A stretch of 64,000 nt of DNA from Acidobacteriota bacterium (GTDB lineage Bacteria; Acidobacteriota; Thermoanaerobaculia; Gp7-AA8), in contig QHVT01000018.1 of the NCBI GenBank assembly GCA_003223645.1, positions 1 through 64,000 on the forward strand, written 5' to 3'. Below the pieces are notes generated by a model, which ran no database searches, was not told the origin of the DNA, and saw only the letters and a program-made list of their open reading frames with translations. Each line of letters opens with the position of its first letter. The first letter of the stretch is position 1. This document shows, piece after piece, positions 42,788-57,700 of this stretch. The translations under genes and the position numbers were made by a program.

Positions 42788-45700
42788 GATGCGCTCCCTT
42801 CGCGGAACAGCTCGTCCAGTTCGTCGAGCGCGAAGCCGCCGGCGTAGGTGTAGTCGGCCGGCGTGGGCGCGGCGTGCGCCGATTCGCACGCGGCGATCAG
42901 CATGGCGATGGCGTGCTCGAAGTGCCGCGCGAAGACGTCGATCGTCGCGGCGTCGTATTTTGCGGAGTCGTATTCGATCGTGATCCGCAACCGCTCTTCG
43001 GCGACGATGCCGGTGATCGCGAGCTCATGCCGCAGCGGCGCTTGCGGACTGATGGCCGCACCCGGGGATTCGTCGGCGAGCGAGAATCCGACCGTGCGCG
43101 GCTCGAATTTGCCGAGGTAGTTCACGACGATGCGCGGTTCTTCGGCGGGACGGAGCGCGCGATGGAAGTAGCGCAGCACGCCATAGCCGATGCCGCCGTT
43201 CGGCACCTGCCGCAATGCTTCCTTCTGGAAGCGCAGCGCGTAGACCGCGTCGCCGGGACGCTTCAGCTCGAGAACGAGCGGGAAGATGCTCGTGAACCAG
43301 CCGACGGTGTTGGAGACGTCGATGCCGGCGCCGAAGTCTTCGCGGCCGTGAGCTTCGACCGCGACGCGCAGCGTCCGCGCGCCGTACCAGCGCTCGCACG
43401 CGAGCGAGAGCGCGGTGAGCAGCACGTCGCCGTGATGCGTGTGCCACTCCGCGTTGATCCGCTCCAACGCGCCCGTCGCCTCGGACGTCAGCTCGATGCT
43501 GACGCCGCGCACGTTCGCGTACGTGCCGTGCGCCGCATCGCGATCGCGCGGCGGATCGTCGGACGACGCGCCGTCGATCCGCTTCCAGAACGGCAGCTGC
43601 GCGAGCGGCGACCACGCGTGCAGCGCGCGCGCCCACGCGACGACGGAGCCGCTGCGCGGAGCGAGCGGGATGCCGTCGTACGCGCGGCGAACGTCGTCGA
43701 GCACGATGCGCCACGACACGCCGTCGACGGCGAGATGGTGGATGACGAGCAGCACGCGGTCGGCGTCGTCGCAATGGAACACGACCGCGCGCAGCAGCGG
43801 ACCGCGATCGAGGTCGATCGCGCGCTGTTCTTCTTCGGCGATCGCGGTGAGCGAGGTTCGCATCTCATGCAAGTCGACCAAGCGGACGGCTGCGCCTTTC
43901 CGCAGCGCGTCGTGGCGCTCGACGACTTGATGGATGGCGCGCTCGAAGCGATCGAAGTCGATGCGCTCGTGCGCGCGGAGGAGGAGCGATTGGTTGAAGT
44001 GATGTTGATCGGGGCCGGGGTTTTCGAAGAACCACGCCTGCGCGGGGAGGAGTGGGGCATCGGTGTCTTCGGATTCGGACTCGAAAGCGGCGGCGTAGCC
44101 GCCGCGCTTCAAATGAGGAGCGAGCGTGGCCATGGTCGGGAAGCGGAAGAGGGTGCGGACGTCCAGCTTCCAGTTGCGCTCCGCCAACCGCGCGACGATC
44201 TGGATCGCGCTGATCGAGTCGCCGCCGAGGTGGAAGTAGTTTTCGTGAACGCCGATCGAGTCGCGGTCGAGGACTTCCTGCCATGCTTGCGCGAGATCGC
44301 GCTCCGCATCGGTGGACGGAGCGACGTAGGTGTTGCGCAGCTCCGCGCCTTCGAGCGCGAGCAAGGCCTTGCGATCGATCTTGTCACTCGTCGACAGCGG
44401 CAACGCGTCGACGCGGAGAAATCGCGCTGGGATCATGTATGGCGGCAGCGTGCGCGCGAGCGCGGAGCGGAGAGTCGCGAGATCGACATCGTTGCGCGCG
44501 ACGATCCAGGCGACGAGCTCGTTCGCGCGCAGGAGGACGGCGGCTTGTTCGACGCCGGCGCATGCGAGCAGCGCGGCCTCGATCTCGCCGGCCTCGATGC
44601 GATAGCCGCGCAGTTTCAGCTGGCCGTCGCGGCGGCCGAGGAATTCGAGATTGCCGTCGTCGCGCCAGCGGCCGTAGTCGCCGCTGCGATACATGCGCTC
44701 GCCGTCGACGAACGGATGCGGGACGAAGCGCTCCGCGGTGAGATCGCCGCGCTTCCAGTAGCCGCGCGCGACGCCATCGCCGCCGATGCAGATCTCGCCG
44801 GCGCAGCCGAAGGGAACGACCTGGCCGCGCTCGTCGAGGAGGAGCACGTGCACGTTCTCGATCGGCTTGCCGATGGTGATCGTCGCGCAATCGTCGGGAT
44901 CGATCATGCTGCCGGTCGCGCAGACGCTGCATTCGGTCGGGCCGTAAAGATTGAGGATGCGCGTCTCGCGATTCGCGCCGGCGTAGAAGCGCTGCGCGAG
45001 CGCGGGCGGCAGCGCCTCGCCGGCGAGCGTGATGCGTTGCGGGCGCCACGCGCTCTCGCAGAGTCCCGCCTCGAGCATCATTGCGAAGAGGCTCGGCGTG
45101 GCATCGGCGATGTCGATGCGCTCGCGTCCCAGCGCACGCACGAGCGACGTCGCATCGCGGCGCAGCTCGTCGGGGATGAGGTGCAGCGTGTGGCCGCGCA
45201 GCAGCGCGCTCCAGATCTGCGCGCCGGAGCCGTCGAACGCGGTCGACGCGACACAGGCGATGCGCAGCGCGTCGCCGGGATAAAACTGCACGTATGCGCG
45301 CGCGAGGTTGGCGATCCCTCGGTGCTCGATCATCACGCCTTTCGGCGTGCCGGTCGAACCGGACGTATAAAGAATGTAGGCGAGCGCGTTCGGATCGCGT
45401 GGCGCAGCGCCGATGCGATTCGCTGATTGCGACACCGCGCGGCGCACGAAGTCGTCGTCGAGGACGACCGCGCATTCGCAATCGCGGATCACGAATTGCG
45501 CGCGCTCTTCGGGCCACTGCGGATCGATCGGAACGTAGGCGGCGCCCGACTTCAGGATGCCGAGCATCGCCGCGATCAGCCATTCGGAGCGCGTCACGCG
45601 CAGCGCGATGCGCGCGTTGGTTCGATCGCCTAACGCATGGGCGATGCGGTTCGCGTGTTCGTCGAGCTCGCCGTAGGTCCAGGCGCGATCTTCGTAAACG

Positions 45701-48700
45701 ATGGCGGTGCGGTCGGCGTAGCGGTCGGCGATGGATTCGAATTCGTCGATGATGTTGCGGTGGTCGTGAGGGGGCGCAGGCTGGAAAGCCTGCGCTACAC
45801 CGAGGTGTAGGTCGCCCACCGCTGTTTCCGGCGCGGTGAGTATGCTTTCGATGAGCGATTGCAGGTGGCCGAACAGGCGTTCGACGCGCGGGAGTTCGAA
45901 GAGCTCGGTGCTGTACTCGATCTCGAGCGCGAGCGCGTGGTTGCTTTCGACGAAGTGGAACGCGAGATCGAATTTGCTGGTCGTGACCGGCAGCTCGATC
46001 GGTGTGACGATCGCGTTCGGGATGTCGATGTGTGTTGCTTCATCGCGGCGCAGCGAGACAAAGATGTCGGTCAGCGCATTGCGGCTCGGGTCGCGCTCGA
46101 GTTGCAGCGCGTCGATAAGCGCGTCGAACGGAACGGTCTGGCGTTCGAGCGCGCCGGCCGTGGTGTCGCGCACCTGCTGCAGCACGTCGATGAAGCGCGC
46201 ATCCGCCCGGATGCGATCGCGCAGCGCAAGCGTGTTGACGAAGAGGCCGACGACGTCTTCCATGCGCGGATCGACGCGGCCGGCGACCGGTGTACCAATC
46301 ACGATGTCTTCTTCGCCGGTATAGCGATGCAGCAGCGCTTTTACGCACGCGAGCAGCGTCATGAAGAGCGTCGCACCGTGCGCGCGGCCGAGAGACTCAA
46401 TCTCGCGAGCGAGCGTTGGATCCAGCGTGAACTTCGCGGTCGTGCCGGCGTACGTCCGCACGTTCGGGCGCACGTGATCGGTAGGCAAATCGAGGGCGGC
46501 GATCGGCGGCGCGAGCTGCGCGAGCCACCATTCGCGCGCGTCTTCGGGCTCGGGCAGCGAAGCGAAATCGCGCGGGCCGAATTGCAGCGGCGGCAGTTCC
46601 TCGCCGCGATAGAGCGCGAAGAGCTCGCGCACGAGGATCTCGCTCGACCAGGCGTCGGCGATGATGTGATGGGCGTTGAAGAGGACGATCCATTCGCCGT
46701 CGGCGCCATGCGAGAGCGTCACGCGAAACAGCGGGCCGCGTTCGAGATCGAACGGATGCGTCGCGTTGTCGTCCGCCAGACAGTTCACTGCCGGCGCGAT
46801 GCGCAGGTGCGGCGTGTCATCGATCGCGATAAACGTCGTGCGCAGCGATTCGTGCCGCTGCACGAGCGCGTCCACCGCGCGCTTGAATGCGTCGACATCG
46901 AACGCGCCGCGGATGCGCAGCGCCGCCGGAATGTTGTAAAGCGACGTCGGGCCGATCATCCGATCGATGATCCAGAGGCGGCGCTGGGCTGCGGACAGTT
47001 CGTCGGACGACGCGTGCGCGAGCTGCGGCGCGCGCGTCGCGTATGTCGCCAGCTCGCGAATCGTCGGGCGCGCGAAGAATTCGGCGAGCGGGGCTTGCAG
47101 CTCGAGATCGCGGCGCATGCGCGAGAGGATTTGGATCGCGCGGATGCTGTTGCCGCCGATGGTGAAGAAGCTCGTTGTTGCGCCGATGTCGGCGACGCCG
47201 ATGACTTCGGACCAGATTTTGGCGAGCGCGAGTTCCAGATCCGTCGACGGCGCGACGTGCTCGTCTTCGCGCGGAGGCGGCGGGAGCGCGCGGCGATCGA
47301 TCTTGCCGGTTGCGCCAAGGGGGATCGCGTCGATCGGAACGATCCAGGCGGGGATCATGTATGCGGGGAGGAGTTGCGCGAGCTGCGCGCGAATCGCGTC
47401 GAGATTTTCGGCGACGACGTACGCGGCGAGGTCGGCGTCGTGCACGACGACCGCGGCATCGCGCACGCCTTCACAGCGGCGCAGCGCGGCCTCGACGTCG
47501 CCGAGCTCGATGCGATAGCCGCGCACTTTGACCTGTCCGTCGCGGCGGCCGTGGAACTCGAGCTGGCCGTCGTTGCGCCAGCGGCCGTAGTCGCCGGTGC
47601 GATAGAGCCGCTCGCCGCGGAGAATCGGATGCGCGATGAAGCGCTCGGCGGTGAGCTCGTCGCGGCCGAGGTAGCCGCGGGCGAGGCCGAGACCGCCGAT
47701 GCAGATTTCGCCGCGCGCGCCGTACGGAAGCAGGCGTCCCGCCTCGTCGAGGAGCCAGATGCTCTGATTCACGAGCGGCCGTCCGATCGGAAGATGCGCA
47801 CCCGCCGGCATCGCATCGGGATCGATCGGATACGACGTCGACTCGACGGTGCACTCCGTCGGGCCGTACGAGTTGACGATCACACTCTCGCGATTGCCGT
47901 TCGCGTGGAAGCGCTCGGCGAGCGCGCGCGCGAACGACTCGCCGACGAGGAGGAACCAGCGCAGCTTGTGCGCAGCATCGGCGAGGCCGCCGTCCATCAT
48001 CACGGCGAAGATGCTCGGCGTCGCGTCGCACGCGTCGATGCGGCGATCCGCCAGCCACTGCACGAGCGCGTGCGCGTCGCGCTTCGTGTCGTCATCGACG
48101 ATGTGCAGCTCGTGTCCGTTGAGGAGCGCGGGATAGATCTGGCGCACCGACGCGTCGAAGACGACCGACGCGATGAGGCCGATGCGCAGCGCGTCCGCGT
48201 GCGCGAAGAACATCTCGCGCACTCCGGCCGCGAAGTTGACGACGCTGTGGTGCTGGATCATCACGCCCTTCGGCTTGCCGGTGGAGCCGGACGTGTAGAG
48301 CACGTAGGCGAGGTGATGCGGCGCGATGTTCACGCGCGGACGCTCGCTCGAAAAATTCGCGACGGCGTGGGCGATACGCTCGGCGGTGATGACGGCCGCG
48401 CACTGCGCGTCGTCGAGGATCATCGACGCGCGCGCTTCGGGGTACCACGTCTCCACCGGCACGTACGCGCCGCCCGCTTTGAGCGTGCCGATCATCGCGG
48501 CGATCAAATCGACCGAACGCTCGACGCGCACGCCCACACGTGTGTCAGCGACGACTCCGTGCCCGGCGATCAGCCACTGCGCGATCGCGTTCGCACGCGC
48601 GTCGAGCGCGCGATATGTGAGCGACTCGCCGCCGCATGCGACGGCGACGCGATCGGGCCACTGGTCGACGGCGCGCTCGAACAGGTCGACGAGGCTCGTC

Positions 48701-51700
48701 AGCTCGACGGGCGCGCTCTCGCCGTGCATGACGCGCGTCAGTTGTTGCCGTTCGTCCTCATTGACGAGCGGGATGTCGCGCAGCGTCACGTCGGGATTCG
48801 CCGAGACGGCGTCGAGCAACCGTTCGAGATGCCACGCCATGCGCCGGATCGTTTCTTCTTCGAAGAGCGCGGTCGCGTACTGCACGCTGAGCCGCAGCGC
48901 GCCGGCGTCGATGAACGCGGTGAGGCTGAGATCGAACTTCGCCATCGACAGCGGCAGCGGCTCTTCGCGGAAAGACGTCTCGCCGAGGCGGACGTCGAGC
49001 GCGCCGTCGTTCTGCATCGCGACGAGGACGTCGAAGAGCGGCGAGCGCGACGCGTCGCGCGCCGTCACCAGCTCGTCGACGAGGCGGTCGAACGGATACG
49101 ACTGATGTTCGTACGCGGCGAGCGTGGTCTCGCGCACGCGTGCGAGGAAACTCGCGAACGTTTCATCGGGATTGACCCGATCGCGGAGGACGAGCGTGTT
49201 GATGAAGCAGCCGGCGACGTCTTCGAGATCGCGATGACTGCGGCCGGCGATCGGCGAGCCGACCGCGAAGTCGCGCTGGCCGCTCGTGCGATGCAGCAGC
49301 GCCTTGACCGCCGCGAGGAGCGCGATGAAGACGCTCGCGCCGTGACGCGCGGCCATGTCGCTGAAGCGCTGCGTGATGTCCGCACTGACATCAAACGTGA
49401 GCGTCTTCCCTTCGAACGACTGCGCGGCCGGACGCGGGAAATCGGTCGGCAGTTCGAGCGGCTCGAGATCGGCGAGCTGCGCGCGCCAGTACGTATCGGT
49501 GTCGAGAAGCGTGCGCTGCCACTGCGCGTAGTCCTTGTACGTCACGCGCGGCGCGTCAATGCGCGCATCTGACTCGTACGCGTGCAGAAGCTGGCGGATG
49601 CAGAGATCGAGCGACCAGCCGTCGGTGATGATGTGATGGAGGTTGACGAACAGCACCGCGTCGTCATCGGCGACTCGCAACAGCGCGACGCGGAAGAGCG
49701 GGCCGGCGGCGAGATCGAATCGGTACGCGAGCTCGCCGTGCAGAGAGTCGACGATGTGAATTTGCGCGCGCATGCCGGACGCGATGCGCTGCCGCGGCTC
49801 GCCATCTTCGAAGAGGAACATCGTGCGGAACGACTCGTGCGCGTCGACGAGCGACTGCAGCGCGCGCTCGAGGCGCGCGACGTCGAGCGGTCCGCGCACG
49901 CGGATCGCGGCGGGAACGTGATACGCGCTCGCGTCCGCGCTGAGATGTTCGAGGACCCACATCCGCTGCTGCGCGTGCGAGAGCGGGTAGTGATCGGCGG
50001 GCGGCGCTGCTTCGATCGGCGCGGCCGCGGGCGACGCGGCGCGCAGATGCGCGGCCATCAACGCGACGGTCGGATGTGCGAAGACGTCGCTGAGTCCCGC
50101 GTTGAGACCGAGCTCGCGCGAGATGCGCGCGGCGAATCGCGTGGCGCTGAGACTGTGTCCGCCGATGGCGAAGAAGTCATCGTGGATGCCGATCGGCGAT
50201 CGCTGCAGCACGCTCTCGAAGATCGCGGCGAGCCGGGATTCGATTGCGTTACGTGGAGAGACGTCCGGGGGCAGGCTGGAAAGCCTGCTCCACACCGGGA
50301 GCGCCAGGCGATCGAGTTTGCCGCTCGACGTCAGCGGCAGCGCGTCCATCGCGATCACGCGCGATGGGACCATGTAATCGGGCAGCGTCCGCGCGGCGTG
50401 CGCGCGCACGTCGTCTTCGCTGAGGTCGCCGGCGACGTACGCCCACAACTCGCGCGCGCCGCTTTCCCCTGCCACGATCACGGCGGCGTCGCGCACGCGC
50501 GGATGCTGCCGCAACGTCTGTTCGACTTCACCCGGCTCGACGCGGAAGCCGCGAATCTTCACCTGCTCGTCGCGCCGTCCGAGAAACTCGATCGCGCCAT
50601 CTTCGCGCCAGCGCGCGCGATCGCCGGTGCGGTACACGCGCTCGCCTTCGTATTGAATGAAGCGATCGCGCGTCAGATCATCACGGCGCAGATATCCGTC
50701 CGCGACGTTCGCACCGCCGACGAGCAATTCGCCGGTGATGCCGACGGGAACGGGTTGCAGTCGCGGGTCGACGATGAAGACGCGCGTGTTCGCGACAGGC
50801 GTGCCGATCGGCGGAAGGTCGGTGATGTTGTGGCGCGACGCGGAGATCGTGTGGCTGGTGACGACGTGCGTTTCCGACGGGCCGTATTGATTGTGGAGCG
50901 CGACGTCGGGACGCGCTTCGAGGAAGCGTCGCATTTCCGTGGTGATCTGCAGCTGCTCGCCGGACGTGATGATGTGCGTGAGCGACGGCAGCGCGGCGAT
51001 GCGCTCTGCGCCGCCGAGGAACCAGGCGTTGAGTGCGGAGAACGGCATCGTCACCAATTCGATGTCGTGCTGCGCAATGAGCGGAGTGACGTCGCGCCGC
51101 TCGTCATCGCTCGGAACGATCAGCGTGCCGCCGGACGCGAGGCTGAAGAGAATTTCCTGGACCGAGACGTCGAACGAGAGCGACGCGAACTGCAGCGAGC
51201 GCAAACCGCGGCCGAGCGCGCGCTCCTGCCAGGAGATCAGATTGTCTACGCAGCGCCGCGTGGCGACGACGCCTTTCGGCTGGCCCGTGGAGCCCGACGT
51301 GTAGACGATGTACCCGGCGTTTTCGAGCGGCTCGGCGTTGGATTCGCGTGCGACGATGCCATCGTTGGTAATGAGCGCGCGCGGGTCGCAGTCGTTGAGC
51401 AGCAGCTCGAAACGCGCGGGCGGGAGATGCGGATCGAGATACGCGTACACGCCGCCGGCCTTGAGCGTCGCCAGCATCGCGATCGCGAGCTCGTCGGAAC
51501 GGTCGAGCGTGACGGCGACGACGTAGCCGGGCTTGATGATCGATGCGAGCTGCGCGGCGAGGCGGTCGGCGCGTTCGCGCACTTCGCCGAAGGTGAGCGT
51601 GCGGTTGTTGAAGACGAGGCACGGTTGTTCGGCGGCGACCGCGTCGATTTTCGCGAGGATGTTTTCGGCGGGGGATTCCTCGCCGTCTGCGCGGCTCGGA

Positions 51701-54700
51701 AGGACACCCAACGACAGTTCGCCGATTGATTGGGATGGGTCGTCGACGATGGAGCGCAGTAACGATTCGAGATGTTCGGCGAGTCGTTCGATGCGCGCGT
51801 GCGTGAAGAGATCGGTCGCGTATTCGAGCTCGAGCCGATCTTCGCTGACGTGGATGCTCAGATCGAATTTGCTGGTCTGCGCGGGAAGCGGATACGGCGT
51901 TGCGCCGAGGAACGTGGTGCGCTCGCGCGCGTGATGGACGAGGAGGACGTCGAAGAGCGGCGAGCGGCTGGTGTCGCGCGGCAGCGCGAGCTCGCCGACG
52001 AGTTTGTCGAACGGATACAAGTGCTCGAATGCGGCGGTCGTCGTCTCGTGCACGCGGTCGAGGAGATCGAGGAACGGCTCGCCGGCCCGGACGTCATCGC
52101 GCAGGACGATCGTGTCGAGATAGAGGCCGACCTGCCGCTCGAGATCGGCGTGCCGGCGGCCGGAGACGGGCGTGCCGACGACGATGTCTTCCTCGCCGGT
52201 GTAGCGATGCAGCAGCGCTTTCACCGCGGCAGCAAAAAGAACGAACGGCGTGACACCGCGCTCGCGCGCCAGCTCGTGCAGCGAATGCGCGAGCTCGCGT
52301 GGCAACGCGCGCTCCACGAGAGCGCCTTCGAACGTGCGCGCTGCGGGACGCGCGTAATCGGCGGGAAGATCGAGCGTCGCGACCAGCGGCGCGAGCTTCT
52401 GCAGCCAGTATTCGCGATGTGCGGAGTCGTCGCGCGCGCGCAGCCAGCGCGTTGCATCTTTCGACTGAATGCGCAGCGGCGCGAGCGACTCGCCGCGATA
52501 GAGCGCTTCCAATTCTTCGAGCACGACGTCCGCCGACTGCGCGTCGGCGATGATGTGATGGAGGTGGAAGAGCACGACGCGCTTATTGATGACGAGCACG
52601 CGGAACAACGCCTCGTTCGCGAGATCGAAACGATGCGCAAGCTCTTCGCACAGCGCAGCGTCGACGTCGGCGGTCTCGATGAAATCGATGGGCGTATCCG
52701 CCGAGAAGACGCGCTGCCGCGGCTCGTCGTCGCGCGTGATGAATCGCGTGCGCAGCGACTCGTGGCGCGCGACGAGCGCGCGCACGGCATTCGTGAATCG
52801 CTCGACGTCCAGATCCGCATCGAGTGCGAACGCGGCGGCGATGTTGTACGCGCTGCCGATCGCGTCGATGCGGTCGAGCAGCCAGAGGCGCTGCTGCGCA
52901 TCCGTGAGCTCGTAGTCCTCCGCCTGCGCCGTCACCGGAATCGCCTCGGCACCGCGTCGCGCACGCTGCGCGAGCCCGATCATCCCCTCGATCGTCGGCG
53001 CGAGCAGAAAATCGCCGAGCGAGATCGAGACTTCGAGGTCGCGCTCGACGCGCGCGAGGAGGCGCATGGCGCGCAGGCTGTCGCCGCCGAGCTCAAAGAA
53101 GTCGTCGGCGACTTCGATCTCCGGCTCATCGAGGATCTCTCTCCAAATCTTCACGAGCCTCGGCGTAAGTTCATCACCGCCGCCGATCGCCTCCGCCGCG
53201 CGCACGACATCGGCGATCAGCTTCTCGATGCGCGGCGCGTCGAAGAGCGCGGTCGCGTATTCCACGTCGAGCATGACTGCGCCGTCCGCGCGCGGAACGA
53301 AATGGAAGCCGAGGTCCAACTTGCTGGCCTCGCCGCGCAGCGGAAGCTCGCGCACGATCGCGTCGCCGAGGCGGAGATCGACGGCGGGAGACTCCTGCAT
53401 TGCGATGAGGACGTCGAAGAGCGGCGAGCGCGATGGATCGCGCGGCAGCGCGAGATCGCTCACCAATCGATCAAACGGATAGCTTTGATGTTCGAGCGCT
53501 TCGGCGATCGTGCGTCCGACATTGCGCAGCGTGTCTGCAGGTGAATCGCCCGCGCGAACGCGATCGCGCAACACGACGGTATTCACGTAGAGGCCGATCT
53601 GTTCTTCCAGCTCGACGCGCTCGCGTCCCGCGACCGGCGAGCCGGTGACGATGTCTTCCTGTCCCGACCAACGCTGCAGCACGATCTTCACCGCTGCGAC
53701 GAGCGCGGCGAAAAGCGTCGTGTGTTGTTCGCGCGCGGTCGCGTCGAGTCGCGCGATCAGCTCCGCAGGGAACGTCGCGTGCGCGACGCGTCCTTCGAAC
53801 GAGCGCGCCGCAGGCCGCGGGCGATCCGTCGGCAATTCCAGGGCAGCGATCGGCGGCACGAGCTTCTCGCGCCAGTACGAGGCGCTGTCGTCGAGTGCGA
53901 GCGTGTTCTGCCACGCTGCGAAGTCTTTGTATTGAATCGCGAGCGGCGGCAGTTCGTCGCCGGCCGAAATCTCGCGCGCGAAGACGTCGATCGAGCGGCC
54001 ATCGGCGATGAGGTGATGCATGTTGAAGAGGAGCAAGTGCATTTCCGGCGCGATGCGGAAGAGCGTGATGCGCCAGAGCGGGCCGCGCTCCAGATCGAAA
54101 CGGCGCGCGGTGTCGCGCGCGATGAGCTCGCGCAGCGCGTCTTCGTCATCGATGTCAATCGTCGTCTCGATCACGGAGACGCGCACGTCCGCACGCGGAG
54201 AGACGCGCTGCATCGGCTCGCCGTCGACGAGCGTGAATGTCGTGCGCAGCGACTCGTGGCGCAGCGCGACGCGGCGACAGGCCTCGCGCAAAGCGCGCTC
54301 GTCCAGGGCGCCGTCGACGCGGAAGAGTCCCGGCATTTGGTACGCGCGGCCGGTTGCGTCGACGCGATCGAGGAAAAACATGCGCCGCTGCGCATGCGAG
54401 CATTCGTAGAGGTCCGCGGGTGCCGCTGCCGTAATCGGCGTTGAATTTGCGGAATGCAAGCCGGCGATGAGGCGCGCCTGCGCTTCGATGGTCGGGTGGC
54501 GGAAGACGTCACTGAATGCGATCGCGCGACCCGTCAGCTCGCGCAGTCGTGCGACGAGCTGGACGGCCTTCAGGCTCTGTCCGCCGGCGGCGAAGAAATC
54601 GGTGCGCACGCCGAGGTCTTTGCGCTGGAGCACGGTTTCCCACAGCGCGGCGATCTGTTGCTCGAGCTCGTTGCGCGGCAGCGCATCGTCCTCGGCCGGC

Positions 54701-57700
54701 GCGTCGTCGAGCGGTGGAAGCGCTTTGCGATCGACTTTGCCGGATGCAGTCAGCGGCAGCGCGTCGACGACGACAATGCGCGACGGAATCAGGAAGTCGG
54801 GAACGATGCCGGCGAGGAAGTCCCGAATGGCAGACGGCGTAAGCGACGGAGGCGCGGCGACGTAGCCGGCGAGGTCGCGCTCGACGCCTTCGCCGATCGT
54901 GATTGCGGCGGCGTCGCGCACCTGCGGATGGCGGCGCAATGCTGCTTCGACTTCTCCGAGCTCGAGACGATGGCCGCGCACTTTGACCTGCGCGTCGCGG
55001 CGTCCGAGGTATTCGAGCTGGCCGTCGACATTCCATCGTCCGTAATCGCCGGTGCGATAGAGACGCTCGCCCGCGCGGAGCGGATGCGCGACGAAGCGCT
55101 CCGCGGTGAGCGCGTCGCGGTGGAGATAGCCGCGCGCGAGTCCCGCACCGCCGATGCAAATCTCGCCGACGCATCCGCGCGGCACGAGATGCAGCGCATC
55201 ATCGACGATGAGGATCTCGACATTCGTCAGCGGTGTGCCGATCGGAATCGACCCAACCGGCAGTCGATCCGGATCCACCGCATACGCCGTCGCGTACACG
55301 CACGCCTCGGTCGGTCCGTACGCGTTGGTCATGCGCGTCGTGCGATGGCGGCCGTTCGCGTAGAAGCGCTCGACGAGTGCGCGCGGCAGCGCCTCGCCGG
55401 CGATGATGAGATGGCGCGGCGGACGCGCGCTCGCTGCGAGGCCGGACTCGAGCAGCATCGCGAAGAGCGTCGGCGTGCAGTCGGCGACATCGATCGCGTG
55501 CTCCGCGAAGTAGCGCACGAGCTGCGCGGGATCGCGCTTCATCTCTTCGGAGATCACATGCACCTCGTGTCCGCCGAACAGCGCGGCGAAGAGCTGGTGC
55601 ACGGAGACGTCGAAGATCAGCGGCGCGATCAGCGCGACACGCAGCGGACCGCCTTCGAACGGCAGCGCGCAGACGACGTTGACGACGCTGCGCTGTTCGA
55701 CGACGACTCCCTTCGGCTCGCCGGTCGATCCCGAGGTGTACAACACGTACGCCGCATCGCAGGGAGTCGTGGCAACGCCAGGGCGCGCCGCCGAGAACGA
55801 CGCGGCGAGCCGAAGTTTGGATTCGTCGAGGACCGTCGTCACGCCGCTGTCATCGATGATGAATTGCGCGCGCGCGTCGGGATACGCGGGATCGAGCGGC
55901 ACGTAGGCGGCGCCGGTTTTGAGGATGCCGAGGATCGCGGCGATGAGATCGGCGTTGCGATCGAGGCGGACGGCGACGCACGCGCCACTCTCCGCGAAGC
56001 GCCGGTCGAGGAGAAAGTTGGCGATGCGATTGGCCTGCTTGTCGAGCGCGCGATAGGTCGTCGACGGCGCGATGGCGATCGCAGACGGCGTCGCGTCGAC
56101 CTGCTGTTCGAAGAGCGAGACGAGCGTCGCGTCTTCGAGGACCGCGGGCGTCCCGCCCGCCCCCGAGAGGCGGGCGAGACGCCCGCGCTCCTCGTCGGAA
56201 ATGACGTCGATCGCATCGGGCCGCGCGTCATCGGCGGCGTCGAGCACGCGCTCGAACGCGCGCCACCAGCGCTCGACCGAATCGCGGTGAAAGAGCGCGG
56301 TGTCGTACTCGATGTCGCACGACAGCTCGCCGCCGCGCTGCGTGAAGTAGAAGCTGAGGTCGAACTTGCTCGTGCCGCTGTCGAGCGGAACGGGCGTTGC
56401 GCGAATGCCATCGAGCGCGAGCGCGGTCTCGCCGGCGTCGTGGACGACGACTAGCACGTCGAAGAGCGGCGAGCGCGCGGTGTCGCGCGCGACCTTCAAT
56501 TCGTCAACGAGGCGGTCGAACGGATACGACTGATGATCGAACGCGCCGGCGAAGAGCCGCGACATGTCGGCGATCGTTTCGTCGAGCGCGGCATCGCCGC
56601 ACAAGCGCATGCGCAGCGGCAGCGTGTTCACGTACATGCCGATCTGATCGTCGAGATCGGGATGCACGCGGCCGGTGACGGGATGGCCGGTGATGAGATC
56701 GCGCTGTCCGGTGAGGCGGAAGAGGAGGACATTGACAAGCGCGAGCAGCACCGGCGTGAGGCCGTGTTTCTTCGCCAGCGCGTCGATGCGCTGCTGCTGC
56801 GCGGGCGCGATGCGAAATGAACGCGTCTCGCCGCGATACGTGCGCACCGGCGGGCGCGGAAAATCGGTCGGCAGATCGATGCGTGGCAGTTCGCCATCGA
56901 GGAGCTCGTGCCACCATGCGCGATGCGCGGCGAACGCATCGCCGGACTGCCAGGCGGCGAAGTCTTTGTACTGAATCGCGAGCGGCGAGAGCGGCTTCTT
57001 CGCGTACGCGTCTGCGACGTCGCGCACGAAGATCTCCAGAGAGCGCGCGTCGCAGACGATGTGATGCGCGACGAAGACGAACAAATGTTTGTCCGCAGCG
57101 ATGCGCACGAGCGTGACGCGCAGCAACGGATCGCGTGCGAGATCGAATTTGTGCAACGCTTCCGTTTGCGCGACGCGCAGCGCGGTCGCTTCGTCCGCGT
57201 CGATCACATTCCACGAGAACTCAGGTGCGCCGATGACCTGTCGCGGTCCGTCGATGAAATGTGTGCGCAGCGATTCATGCCGCCCGACGACTGCACGCAA
57301 CGCGGCATGTAGCGCGTCGAAGTCGAGCGCGCCTTCGAGCATCAGCGCGGCCGGCACGTTGTACGCGCCTTCGGCTTGCTCGAATTGCTCGATCACCCAC
57401 AGCCGCCGCTGTGCGTGCGACAGCTCGTACGACTCCGCGGGCGGGAGCGGCTCGATCGGCGCGAGCGAAGCGCGCACGCGTCCTTCGAGGAGACCCGCGA
57501 GCTCGGCGACGGAGGGCGCGGTGAAGAGATCGGCGAGCGAGACGTCGACGGCGAGCTCGCGGCGTATGCGTCCGATGAGGCGCGCGGCCTTCAGACTGTG
57601 ACCGCCGAGGACGAAGAAACTGTCGTCGCGGCGGACGGGCGTGCGCAGCACGTCGCTCCAGATCGCGAGCAGCGTTTCTTCGATGGCGCTTGCAGGTTTT

